The notes under the pieces are model-generated. The model had not been told where the DNA came from, made no database searches, and saw only the letters and a program-made list of their open reading frames with translations. Shown piece by piece: positions 1-7,505 of a stretch of 19,177 nucleotides of DNA (position 1 is the stretch's first letter; the number at the start of each line of letters is the position of its first letter). The stretch covers positions 8,896-28,072 of the forward strand of contig JALRLQ010000013.1 in assembly GCA_023254365.1 (NCBI GenBank), written 5' to 3'. This DNA comes from Candidatus Poseidonia sp. GTDB lineage: Archaea; Thermoplasmatota; Poseidoniia; Poseidoniales; Poseidoniaceae. Position numbers and translations under genes: made by a program.

Positions 1-950
1 CCTGGACCGACCGGCCATTTTGAAATTTCATCACAAACGGCCTGAACGAGATCGTCATGCACGTCTTCGTGAACCAACAACCGAGAACCGGCCCAACACA
101 TCTGGCCTGCGTTCATGAAGATGCCAAAACAAATGGCTTTGGCAGCGTAGCGGAGGTTGGCGTCCGAGAAGACGATGTTGGCACCTTTTCCACCCAATTC
201 AAGGGTGACAGGTGTCAACTGTTCACTGGCTTTGGCCATCACCGTTTTTCCAGTCGGCACCCCGCCGGTCAAGACGACGCCGTCAACGCCTGCGTGGCCT
301 GCGAGAGCGTCACCTGCCAAGGCGCCCGACCCAGTGATCACTTGCAACACGCCGGAAGGCAAGCCGGTTTCTGCTTCATCGATGGCCTTTGACCACGCCA
401 ACAAGGACAGCGGCGTCCAGGATGCCGGTTTGGCGATGACCGTGCAGCCGGCAGCAAGGGCTGGTGCGATGGAACGAAGTGCCAGTTGGAGGGGGAAGTT
501 CCACGGGACGATGTGGGCCGTGACGCCAAGCGGTTGACGAAGCGTGTAGTTCAACCTGGGACCGGGGACCGGGATGGTGGTGCCCTCGATTTTGTCGGCA
601 AGGCCGGCAAAATACTCCAGCGTCCATGCACCATAGCGAATTTCCGAAAGGGCTTCACGGAAGGTCTTCCCGTTGTTACTGGATTCAATCACCGCCAATT
701 CCTTGGCTTTCGCATACGTCACAGCAGCCATTTTGTTGAGGATTCGCCCACGCTGTGCGGGATCCATCGCCCGCCAGTCTGCATGTTCAAACGCCGACCT
801 GGAGGCCTCTACACAGCGGTTGACGTCCTCGACGGTTGCACGAGGAACGGTGGCAAGCACTTCACCGGTTGCCGGGTTGAGCACCTCGCTGGTTTCTCCG
901 TTCGCTGACGCAGTCCATTCACCTGCAATCCACATCTGTTCATCGGCCAT
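1..950 (-). CDS. Aldehyde dehydrogenase, 3' end missing (runs off the left edge)
   Basis: NAD(P)-dependent aldehyde dehydrogenase, oxidising an aldehyde to the acid. The reading frame opens with an ATG at 950 and stays open for about 316 codons to the window edge, so roughly the last third (end of the catalytic domain and the oligomerisation arm) is missing. Visible family motifs are VPWNFPL in the substrate/NAD region, AAGCTVIAKPASWTP (cofactor binding), a GGVPTG nucleotide-binding turn where many members have GSTxxG, LELGGK with the general-base Glu251, and GQMCWAGSRL with the nucleophile Cys285. The Glu-Cys spacing of 34 residues is the spacing seen in class 1/2 ALDHs. The substrate cannot be assigned from sequence. 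It is transcribed divergently from the kinase gene at 1043 across a 92-base gap in which I see no clear TATA box. Confidence 0.93.
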   Translation of the reverse strand, partial: MADEQMWIAGEWTASANGETSEVLNPATGEVLATVPRATVEDVNRCVEASRSAFEHADWRAMDPAQRGRILNKMAAVTYAKAKELAVIESSNNGKTFREALSEIRYGAWTLEYFAGLADKIEGTTIPVPGPRLNYTLRQPLGVTAHIVPWNFPLQLALRSIAPALAAGCTVIAKPASWTPLSLLAWSKAIDEAETGLPSGVLQVITGSGALAGDALAGHAGVDGVVLTGGVPTGKTVMAKASEQLTPVTLELGGKGANIVFSDANLRYAAKAICFGIFMNAGQMCWAGSRLLVHEDVHDDLVQAVCDEISKWPVGP

Positions 951-1042
951 GAAACGCCCAAGCAAAGACGCTTCAAAGGGCCATCGGTGACGAACTTCGA
1001 AGAGAAACTCGCCGGCTCGGGTAAGGTGGCAACAGAAGCCTC

Positions 1043-1729
1043 ATGTGCTCCTCGGGGACAGTGGCCAGCATGACACGGACCGTAGGGCTGGCCCAAAGCA
1101 CGGCCCAAACGCTGACACAGCGCCCTCCGCGGTTGTTGATCATCGCGGGTGCAACCGGTGTGGGAAAGTCAACCGCTGCCGTGGCGGTCGCCCAACGAGG
1201 CGGGTTCACTCGCGTCATGTCGACCGATGCCATTCGCGAAATCATGCGAGCCACCGACGAGGAACGAAACGTGCCTGCCCTTCATCGCTCCTCGTTCTCA
1301 AAGGGTGACAGTGGCGAGCCTGTTCTTGATTGGAACGAGACCTGCCTCGCTGTTGAAGCCGGTATCATGGCGACGATGGAGCGGGCCCGGAGAGAGGGCA
1401 TTGATTTGCTGATTGAAGGCGTTCACATGGTGCCCAGTGCTCGTTTGGTGCGAGCGTGGGAAGAGGCCGGCGGTGTGGCCCTCGGCATCGTGATGGTGGT
1501 GGACGAGGAAAACGCTCACTTGTCCATGCTCAAATCCCGTGATGCCCATTCCTACCGCCGTGCCGACCGCTATGTTGCCAACTTCAAGCGTATTCGAGCC
1601 ATTCAAGACGGGTTGATCGAACGCGCAAAAATTGCCAACTGGACCATCGTTGACCCAACACGTGTAGACAGCGATGTGGAACGCATCTACACCTTGCTCA
1701 ATCGTGCCATCAACGACCACGAAGCGTGA
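1043..1729 (+). CDS. 2-phosphoglycerate kinase-like P-loop kinase
   Basis: A 228-residue P-loop kinase. Walker A is GATGVGKST at residues 36-44. The block STDAIREIMRAT, followed by PALHRSSF (about 60-84), then IEGVHMVPSARL (124-135) and the C-terminal RYVANFKRIRAIQDGLIERA stretch, match my memory of archaeal 2-phosphoglycerate kinases. In Methanothermus that enzyme makes 2,3-bisphosphoglycerate on the way to cyclic 2,3-diphosphoglycerate. This protein is shorter than the roughly 300-residue methanogen enzyme and lacks an N-terminal extension. Substrate is therefore inferred, and another small phosphorylated acid is possible. The ATG at 1043 is used; an in-frame ATG at 1070 is an alternative and neither has a good ribosome binding site. 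The stop lies one base from the stop of the convergent pilin-like gene at 1731. Confidence 0.8.
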   Translation: MCSSGTVASMTRTVGLAQSTAQTLTQRPPRLLIIAGATGVGKSTAAVAVAQRGGFTRVMSTDAIREIMRATDEERNVPALHRSSFSKGDSGEPVLDWNETCLAVEAGIMATMERARREGIDLLIEGVHMVPSARLVRAWEEAGGVALGIVMVVDEENAHLSMLKSRDAHSYRRADRYVANFKRIRAIQDGLIERAKIANWTIVDPTRVDSDVERIYTLLNRAINDHEA

Positions 1730-1730
1730 A

Positions 1731-2168
1731 TCACACGTTGATTTCGAACGCCACGTCGTAGGTCAACATCGCTTCTCCGTCGGACACACCAAGTTCGGCG
1801 GCGACGGCGATGGTGGAAGCATCGACCTGCGTCAGGGCCATCTTCGTGAGTTTGATTTCAACGCCTCGAAGTTCACCGTGGTGCAACAGGTCGTCATGGA
1901 CGGTTTCCAAGGCGAGTTCCGCCGCTTCCAACCCTTCAAGCCCGGAGTCCATCCACAAGGTTGTGCGGGCTTGGGTAAGCGGTTCAATCGAATCAAGAAC
2001 TTCGCCAGTGGTCACGATAACATCGTCGGAAGCCGCATCGTGAGGGAGGGTCAAACCAGCGACCTTGACACCGAAGATGGCCATTGACAGCAGGGACATC
2101 AGCAAGACCACGCCGGTCGCAAGGAGCATCTGGGCGCCTTGGCTTCGTTCCATATCGTTGGTGCGCAT
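1731..2168 (-). CDS. Small pilin-like membrane-anchored protein B (last gene of the filament operon)
   Basis: About 145 residues. A short polar N-terminus (MRTNDMERSQGAQ) leads into one hydrophobic segment (about residues 13-38), followed by an extracytoplasmic domain of about 105 residues with alternating polar and hydrophobic strands. This is the layout of type IV pilins, minor pilins or TadE/F-like proteins. The QGAQM stretch before the hydrophobic helix resembles an archaeal class III signal (G followed by Q), but a conserved Glu at +5 is absent. The start is set at the ATG at 2168, which overlaps the stop of the upstream gene by one base (TGATG); an in-frame upstream start at 2192 would push into that gene. 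It is the last gene of the ATPase-FlaJ-FlaJ-pilin-pilin cluster. A minor pilin role is inferred from size, topology and place. Confidence 0.75.
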   Translation of the reverse strand: MRTNDMERSQGAQMLLATGVVLLMSLLSMAIFGVKVAGLTLPHDAASDDVIVTTGEVLDSIEPLTQARTTLWMDSGLEGLEAAELALETVHDDLLHHGELRGVEIKLTKMALTQVDASTIAVAAELGVSDGEAMLTYDVAFEINV

Positions 2169-2608
2169 CAAGCACCACCTCCGCGGGCCCACACGTCAAG
2201 GGTTACCGTCCACATCGAGGGGCCAACAACCACCAACTGATGGACGGCAACGGTTCCACCCGAAGGGGTGCCCACCGTACCGTGGGGCGTGGCAACAGAA
2301 CTGTCTTTGGCCAACCAACAATTCGCCTCCTTTCCAGGTGCAACGGCGCCTTGAAGCAGAACACATGCGGCTTCACGGTCGTCGTCGGCCAAGAGTTCCT
2401 CCAACCGGTTCTCACCGGCGACCTCAGCGTCCAAGCCCAGCCCGTAGCGAATGGCGTCTTCACCGGCCATCTCCAGCGAGGCATCCAACGCCACGGAAGC
2501 GGAATCGGGAACGTGAACACGAATCAAAAAGGTGGCCGACATGAAAAACAGCCAGAAAAGCGTCAGCATCTCAAGAATGTGGATTTGGCCTTCTTCGTCG
2601 TGACGCAC
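2168..2608 (-). CDS. Small pilin-like membrane-anchored protein A
   Basis: 146 residues. The N-terminus MRHDEEGQIHILEMLTLFWL has the charged-G-Q-then-hydrophobic pattern of archaeal class III signal peptides, with a Glu six residues after the glycine; the hydrophobic helix spans about 8-30. The remainder is an extracytoplasmic domain with two cysteines (82 and 97) that could form a disulfide. The start codon is GTG at 2608. It is favoured because a GGAGG ribosome binding site (2617-2621) sits eight bases upstream, overlapping the end of the FlaJ-like gene that stops at 2613. The next gene starts within this gene's stop codon, so the two are probably translationally coupled. I infer a pilin or pseudopilin role; no named family is recognised. 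Confidence 0.78.
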   Translation of the reverse strand: MRHDEEGQIHILEMLTLFWLFFMSATFLIRVHVPDSASVALDASLEMAGEDAIRYGLGLDAEVAGENRLEELLADDDREAACVLLQGAVAPGKEANCWLAKDSSVATPHGTVGTPSGGTVAVHQLVVVGPSMWTVTLDVWARGGGA

Positions 2609-2612
2609 GCCC

Positions 2613-4187
2613 TCAGCCTCCGAAGTACAACGGTGCGGGAACGAAGGTACCCGACGAGGGGTTCAGTCCGGGAACTTCGGTGATACCGATCAGGTCGGGC
2701 GAGAACGCCACCAGGTTGAAGATGAGCAAAGCGACGATGATCATCATCCCTGAGTGCTTGAATCCAGTCGAAAATCGACCGGTTGCCATCAATCCGGCCA
2801 TGGACCCGTTACCCATGGCCTGCATGGTTACACCGTAGTAGAAAATCGTCAGGAAAAACAGGGGGTCGATGTTGCGGATGGTCATGTTTCCGATGGTTTG
2901 ACCACCGCTATCACCGCCGTCCTCACCGCCAGAATTGCTTCCAGCGATGGCGGGAATAAACACCTTGGCCAGAACCACAATCACACCAAGGAAAACGAAG
3001 TACGACGTCCAAATGACAGCAATATAGGAACCAATGGCACGTTTTCGTTCACCTTCAAGGAACTTCAATTCACGTGAGTCGTTGGCGGCGGTGACCAGAA
3101 TGTCGGAAATTTTCCCACCAGCCCGATCGGCTTCGGCGATAAGGGCAATAGCACGCTGGACCAAGGGTGTTCCGACCCGGTCGGCAAACTGCCGAATCAC
3201 GTCGCTGAACTTGATCCCCCAACTGAGTTGGTCGGACATTTTCTTGACTTCGTCGTTCAGGGCACCGTATTCCGATGTCGCCAAGGTTTGAACAGCGACG
3301 GTCATGGAAAGACCACCCTTCCAGTACTCGGCGAGGTCTCGAAGGAAATCGGGGAACTTTTCCTCAACCTCGTTCTTCTTTTCCTCGATTTTTTCCCAAT
3401 AGTACGAAGCGGGGAAAATGAACAGGAAGAAGGTCAAGCCGAAGAAATTCAGGAAGATGGTGGGGTGAACTTTGAGCGGTCCAAGTTCAAGGGCTGGCCC
3501 CAGCCAAAGCGACTTGTTGTTCATGTTGGTGGGGATGCCGTCGTAGTAATGGACGGTCATGTCAAAGGTCACGGTTGACAAAAATTGGCCTTCAGTGGCC
3601 GTCATGAACACCAGTTCATAACGTTGGTCGGGAGGAATGGTGGTCATCTCGAATCCACAGTCTCCTTGGTTGGCGGTGGCGTTGTTGTATTCCAGAATAT
3701 CGCCAGCAGAAGAACGAACCGCAACCGTGTAGTCGTAGGGGCCTGAAGCTTCGACGGAGCAGTTCAGCCACAGAGGTTGGAGCACAACGGCACCACCAGT
3801 AGCGGTTTCTGGTACGCCTGGTACATCGAAATTTTTGCCTCGTTTCGTGACCATGGTCCACTCTTCATCCTCCCATGTGATGCGGTCGGGACGGTCCTGC
3901 AGGATGGAACATGTTTGGTTTTGAGAGTACGTGGGTTGCTGGTTGGTTTGGAAGAATTCGCCCGTCGGATTGCCAACCTCGTCTTGGGCAGTTGCGCCAC
4001 AGTAGAGGTTGGTGAACATGGGTTCGCCGTTGTTGGTGGGTACGAATCCGGAGTTCGTGATCCAGAACAACCCGCTTGCGAGACCCAGGATGATGGAAAA
4101 GAACAGAATGACGTACAATCTGGAAAGGGTCTTATCGTCCTTGGGCAAGTCCAGGTTGACAACAATCTTCTCCTTCTTTCGCGCCAT
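2613..4187 (-). CDS. FlaJ/TadC-like filament assembly membrane protein with large ectodomain
   Basis: 524 residues, type II secretion F (T2SSF/FlaJ) family: the polytopic platform through which the cytoplasmic ATPase drives pilin insertion. Order: cytoplasmic N-terminus, TM1 at about 24-43, an ectodomain at about 47-240, TM2 at about 244-263, a charged cytoplasmic T2SSF helical region (about 265-385), then several TM helices, including about 385-415 and two more after 440. The ectodomain is unusual for the family. It holds all four cysteines of the protein (about 63, 93, 143, 177) and four N-glycosylation sequons (about N90, N142, N169, N224). A Gly/Asp-rich loop near 416-432 separates the last helices. 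The ATG at 4187 is chosen because GGAGGTGA lies five bases upstream; the longer frame would begin inside that site. It follows the second FlaJ-like gene by 13 bases. Confidence 0.88.
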   Translation of the reverse strand: MARKKEKIVVNLDLPKDDKTLSRLYVILFFSIILGLASGLFWITNSGFVPTNNGEPMFTNLYCGATAQDEVGNPTGEFFQTNQQPTYSQNQTCSILQDRPDRITWEDEEWTMVTKRGKNFDVPGVPETATGGAVVLQPLWLNCSVEASGPYDYTVAVRSSAGDILEYNNATANQGDCGFEMTTIPPDQRYELVFMTATEGQFLSTVTFDMTVHYYDGIPTNMNNKSLWLGPALELGPLKVHPTIFLNFFGLTFFLFIFPASYYWEKIEEKKNEVEEKFPDFLRDLAEYWKGGLSMTVAVQTLATSEYGALNDEVKKMSDQLSWGIKFSDVIRQFADRVGTPLVQRAIALIAEADRAGGKISDILVTAANDSRELKFLEGERKRAIGSYIAVIWTSYFVFLGVIVVLAKVFIPAIAGSNSGGEDGGDSGGQTIGNMTIRNIDPLFFLTIFYYGVTMQAMGNGSMAGLMATGRFSTGFKHSGMMIIVALLIFNLVAFSPDLIGITEVPGLNPSSGTFVPAPLYFGG

Positions 4188-4192
4188 GAATC

Positions 4193-4200
4193 TCACCTCC
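4193..4200 (-). promoter_or_regulatory. Ribosome binding site GGAGGTGA of the FlaJ-like gene
   Basis: The minus strand reads GGAGGTGA, a full match to the archaeal anti-Shine-Dalgarno sequence, five bases before the ATG at 4187. It decides the start of the 524-residue FlaJ-like protein over an in-frame GTG nine bases upstream that overlaps it. Confidence 0.85.
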
Positions 4201-5220
4201 TCACATTTCTTGCTCCTTGCTGCTGGTGTAGACCAAAATGGCGTAGGCGATGTGGATCATTGGAATGAATCCGAGCACGATGCCGTAGAGCATGCCCTCG
4301 CTCATTTGAGCACCGGAACCGGACACCCAGAACATGATGACCAACATGACGATCAAAAACAGCGGCATGGCGACGGCAACCACAATGTAGGATTCGGCCA
4401 GCAAGGCGATGGATTCGAGGAACATCTGCAATCGGGTTCGATTCTCACGCATGTAGTGCTCAGCACGGTTGAGGAAATACAACTTGAGTTGACCACCAGC
4501 CGTGAGGGTCCCCACCATCCCTTGGAAAAATTCCGTTAGCCAAACCGATGCAGCCCGGTCCACGCTGAGTTTGATGGCCGAAATCAGGTCGTAGCCCAGC
4601 AACGTGATGTCACGGTAAATCATCGCTGCGTCATCTGCCACGTCTCCGTAGATGTCCTTGTTCATGGCCAGCGACCTGAAAATTTTCCCGGGTGTGGCGT
4701 TGGCAGCCGACATCGCAGCGGTGTAGGAAGCGGCGTAAGGAAGGTACTTTTCGATCATGTCCGCTCGGCGGGTGGCTTCACGGGCAGCACCGCCCTTGTT
4801 GTACTTGAAACCGGCATAGGGAATAAGGAAGCCACCGACGGCGACGAGGATGACTTTTAGCGCCGGTGGAAACACTTGGAGGGCATAGTCGGGACAACCG
4901 TTCCCGGGAAGGCTGGGGTCAACCAGCGTTGGGTTCCAATACTCCCATTCGAAGCATGGATTCACCGATGCCGCATCTTGGATGCTCTCGTAAAAGGCGA
5001 TGACGCCGATATCGGGGATGAAGAAAATCGCCACAAAGGCCCACGACATCAGCGTGATGGCAATGCTCGTGACGATGACCGTAGCGAGGTACACTTCAGG
5101 CATCATACCCATGGAACCTTTGACCAAATTGGCCGAGAGTTCCTTGTCGTTTCGTGCGCGTTTTTTGACGAAACCACCCAGCAAGCGATTACAGATTCGC
5201 TGCCATGCTGTCAAGTCCAT
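4201..5220 (-). CDS. FlaJ/TadB-like filament assembly membrane protein, short form
   Basis: 339 residues, T2SSF/FlaJ family; second platform subunit of the operon. Layout: cytoplasmic N-terminus (1-41), TM1 42-68, a short outside loop with Cys89 and Cys109, TM2 119-138, a cytoplasmic T2SSF helical domain (about 139-266) with the family-like KYLPYAASYTAAMSAANATP stretch, then TM3 267-297 and TM4 308-331. Having two paralogous platform proteins beside one ATPase is the TadB/TadC arrangement, also known from archaeal Epd-type pili, in contrast to the single FlaJ of archaella. The ATG at 5220 has AGAGGTG (5228-5234) seven bases upstream. The gene follows the ATPase stop by 27 bases and precedes the larger FlaJ-like gene by 13, so one transcript is likely. 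Confidence 0.88.
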   Translation of the reverse strand: MDLTAWQRICNRLLGGFVKKRARNDKELSANLVKGSMGMMPEVYLATVIVTSIAITLMSWAFVAIFFIPDIGVIAFYESIQDAASVNPCFEWEYWNPTLVDPSLPGNGCPDYALQVFPPALKVILVAVGGFLIPYAGFKYNKGGAAREATRRADMIEKYLPYAASYTAAMSAANATPGKIFRSLAMNKDIYGDVADDAAMIYRDITLLGYDLISAIKLSVDRAASVWLTEFFQGMVGTLTAGGQLKLYFLNRAEHYMRENRTRLQMFLESIALLAESYIVVAVAMPLFLIVMLVIMFWVSGSGAQMSEGMLYGIVLGFIPMIHIAYAILVYTSSKEQEM

Positions 5221-5247
5221 TGATTCACACCTCTGCCATGACCGGGT

Positions 5248-6774
5248 TCACTTGAGACCGTCCACCCTCGCCAAGATTTCGTTGGGTCGAACATAGTATT
5301 CCGTCACGATTTGAGACACTTGGTCGGCCTTGCGGATGTCGTTGAGAACCATCCACTCGAGGATGCGCTTTCGGGTACGCAATTCGCGTCGCATCTCTTC
5401 TTGGCTGTAGTTGATCTTGACCATGATTTTCTCAAGGACATAGGACTTGCCGCTGAAGATGAAATCATCGTTGGTGACGTCCCAACGGAACACTTCGTTG
5501 GTGATGACTTCCATGGAGTTGGGGTCGATACCGACGATTTCGACGACTTGCTTTGTTCGCCGGACACGGCGGCCGTTGATACGGGTCTGAATCTGAATCG
5601 AACAGGCTTCAAGCGCAGGGAGCAACACACGTGGAATGTCAATGGGTTTGTTTTCCAATCGGTGAACCAGTGACGGAACCGAGTCGGCGTGGACCGTTGA
5701 ATAGGCGCAGTGGCCCGTGGCCATGGCTTGGAACAACACGTAAGCTTCAGCACCACGGATTTCACCCACAATGATGTATTCCGGTCGTTCACGAAGGGCT
5801 GCTTTGAGCAACTCGAACTCACCGATGACACCTTCGTCGCTTTCACCACCAAACCCTTGTCGTGTCAAACCAGGCACCCAGTTGGGTTGAGGAATGTTCA
5901 CTTCACGGGTTGATTCGATGGACACAATCTTCATTTGCCAAGGAATGAAAATGCACATGGCGTTGAGCGTCGTGGTCTTTCCAGACGCCGTACCACCGAC
6001 GAACAACATAGGGACTTCGTTTTGGAACGCAATCCAGAGGTAGGCCACCATCAGCGAGGACATGGTACGGAACGCGACGATGTCGGCGGGTGAGAACGGG
6101 TCGTCCTTGAAACGTCGAATACAGAAGGCAGACCCTCGAGTGGAGATTTCATGGCCCAATTTCATGACGATACGAGAACCGTCCATCAGCGTCGCGTCAA
6201 GCAGCGGATCGGCAACGGAAATGTGCTTGCCACAACGCTGGGCGAGTTTGATGACATAGGACTCCAACTCATGATCGGTTTCCCAAACACAGGTCGTTTC
6301 CACCGATTCAAATTTACGATGGTAGGCAAAGATAGGGACGTTGGTACCGTCGAGGGAAATGTCCTCAACGTTGACGTCGTTCATCAACACGTCCATCTTT
6401 CCGTAACCGATGAGATCACGTCGTAGATAGTAGAAGATTTTGGACTTGGATTTCTTGTTGATTTTCATGCTGTACGCTTTGATGACCTTGTCCATCGCCG
6501 TGCGAACGTAGGCATCGGGATTGGAATCAATTTCTTCGATGTTGGCGGTCAGCGAGCGAATGAAAATATCCATGATTTCGTCTCGTTGTTCCTGTTCTTT
6601 TTTGGTGAGCGGGGGCTCGATGATTTGGTAGATGATGTTGAGCGTGGTTTGGTCGCGGACAATCCTCGCAAAAGCGTGAGGAGGCATCACAGGGTACTTG
6701 TCCAATTCATCGTACTGGGCTCGTTGTTTGGCGCGTTGTCGTCCACCGCCGCCACCGCCTTTTTTTCTTGCCAT
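5248..6774 (-). CDS. Type IV filament secretion ATPase, FlaI/TadA (GspE) family
   Basis: 508 residues; hexameric ATPase that would power assembly of the filament encoded downstream. Seen, in order: a basic Gly-rich N-terminus (MARKK then six glycines and RQRAKQRAQ), the N-terminal domain (about 30-240), Walker A GGTASGKTT (260-268), the Asp/Glu box IESTREVNIPQ (286-296), Walker B with YIIVGEIRGAEA (333-344) and the His box TGHCAYSTVHAD (353-364). All catalytic elements are intact. The start is uncertain. The ATG at 6774 gives an N-terminus starting MARKK, as in the FlaJ-like protein, and has GGGGGTG nine bases upstream. The ATG at 6798 adds eight residues and would sit near the transcription start predicted from the TATA-like element at 6821-6826. 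First gene of the filament operon. Confidence 0.93.
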   Translation of the reverse strand: MARKKGGGGGGRQRAKQRAQYDELDKYPVMPPHAFARIVRDQTTLNIIYQIIEPPLTKKEQEQRDEIMDIFIRSLTANIEEIDSNPDAYVRTAMDKVIKAYSMKINKKSKSKIFYYLRRDLIGYGKMDVLMNDVNVEDISLDGTNVPIFAYHRKFESVETTCVWETDHELESYVIKLAQRCGKHISVADPLLDATLMDGSRIVMKLGHEISTRGSAFCIRRFKDDPFSPADIVAFRTMSSLMVAYLWIAFQNEVPMLFVGGTASGKTTTLNAMCIFIPWQMKIVSIESTREVNIPQPNWVPGLTRQGFGGESDEGVIGEFELLKAALRERPEYIIVGEIRGAEAYVLFQAMATGHCAYSTVHADSVPSLVHRLENKPIDIPRVLLPALEACSIQIQTRINGRRVRRTKQVVEIVGIDPNSMEVITNEVFRWDVTNDDFIFSGKSYVLEKIMVKINYSQEEMRRELRTRKRILEWMVLNDIRKADQVSQIVTEYYVRPNEILARVDGLK

Positions 6775-6819
6775 GGTCACCGACACCCCCGAATGCATTT
6801 TGCTACAACATCTCCCCGA

Positions 6820-6827
6820 CTATAACA
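6820..6827 (-). promoter_or_regulatory. Probable TATA element of the filament operon
   Basis: In the 96-base gap between the UPF0200 gene and the ATPase gene the minus strand reads AAGTGTTATAGTC. A TATA element centred near 6823 would set transcription initiation near 6798. That makes the ATG at 6798 nearly leaderless or gives the ATG at 6774 a leader of about 24 bases. The match to the archaeal consensus is partial and I see no clear purine-rich BRE. Confidence 0.4.
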
Positions 6828-6894
6828 CTTGGGTGAAAATCACCACCAAAACGGCTTGCTGTGGCAAACTTCAAGCGGTCGGTTCAAGGCTGAT

Positions 6895-7449
6895 TTATTC
6901 CCTGGTTTTGTCGTCCAACCAGGCGTTGCACAATGCGTGGAACGTGGCCAAATCTCCGTCGTTGGACAAAGCATCCGTGGCTTGGTCGATCAGCACATCA
7001 AGGCCCCACCCAATTTCGCGTGCATTCCTCGCTTCAAAGGCGGCACGATCGCCGTCTTCGGAACGGCCTCGACCCTGAATGCGTTGAAACCGCATTTCGG
7101 CGTCCGCAACGATGGCGACCGTTTGGTAAGCATGACCCCAACGCTGGGAAAAGACCCGGTCTTCAGCGGTTCCACGAAGTCCTTCGATGAGCACCAATTC
7201 GTGTTCAGCCAACAATTCATCGACGCGATCACACAGGCGGGTCGCCAACACATCTTCGCCGTGAGCGGCACGCAACGATGCCGCCACTTCACCAAAGACA
7301 TGAGGCGCTTCTTCGAGCCCCCGTTGACGAACCTCGGCTCGAATCATATCCCCCATGGACACGATTGGAATCCCAGCGTTGGCGAGAACAGAAGCGAATT
7401 CGCCTTTTCCAGACCCGGGCATGCCGCAAACCGCCACCACCTGAGCCAT
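6895..7449 (-). CDS. UPF0200 family P-loop nucleotide kinase-like protein
   Basis: 184 residues from the ATG at 7449; a longer frame would start at a TTG at 7476. The P-loop GMPGSGKGEFASVLANAG begins at residue 9. SMGDMIRAEVRQRGLE (31-46), VLIEGLRG (86-93) and the late RGRSEDGDRAAFEARNAREI block (127-146) are the hallmarks of the archaeal UPF0200 family, related to adenylate and dephospho-CoA kinases. The exact substrate is not established for the family as far as I know, so I name only the fold and family. It lies 56 bases downstream of the ABC permease gene on the same strand and 120 bases before the ATPase start of the filament operon, so it may be co-transcribed with the ABC genes. Confidence 0.85.
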   Translation of the reverse strand: MAQVVAVCGMPGSGKGEFASVLANAGIPIVSMGDMIRAEVRQRGLEEAPHVFGEVAASLRAAHGEDVLATRLCDRVDELLAEHELVLIEGLRGTAEDRVFSQRWGHAYQTVAIVADAEMRFQRIQGRGRSEDGDRAAFEARNAREIGWGLDVLIDQATDALSNDGDLATFHALCNAWLDDKTRE

Positions 7450-7505
7450 GATGGGCTGGCCATGACGGTTGCTCAAGAAGATACCTGCTCAAACAAGAAA
7501 TCCGT

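Noticed and set aside
6741..6764. GCC/ACC triplet run near the start of the secretion ATPase gene
   Set aside because: It encodes a six-glycine linker next to a basic stretch with mixed synonymous codons, so it is ordinary low-complexity coding sequence and not a tandem repeat element.
6839..6894. GGTTCAAGGC, resembling a tRNA T-arm
   Set aside because: The flanking bases do not form the five-base T-stem and no anticodon or acceptor stem can be drawn around it.
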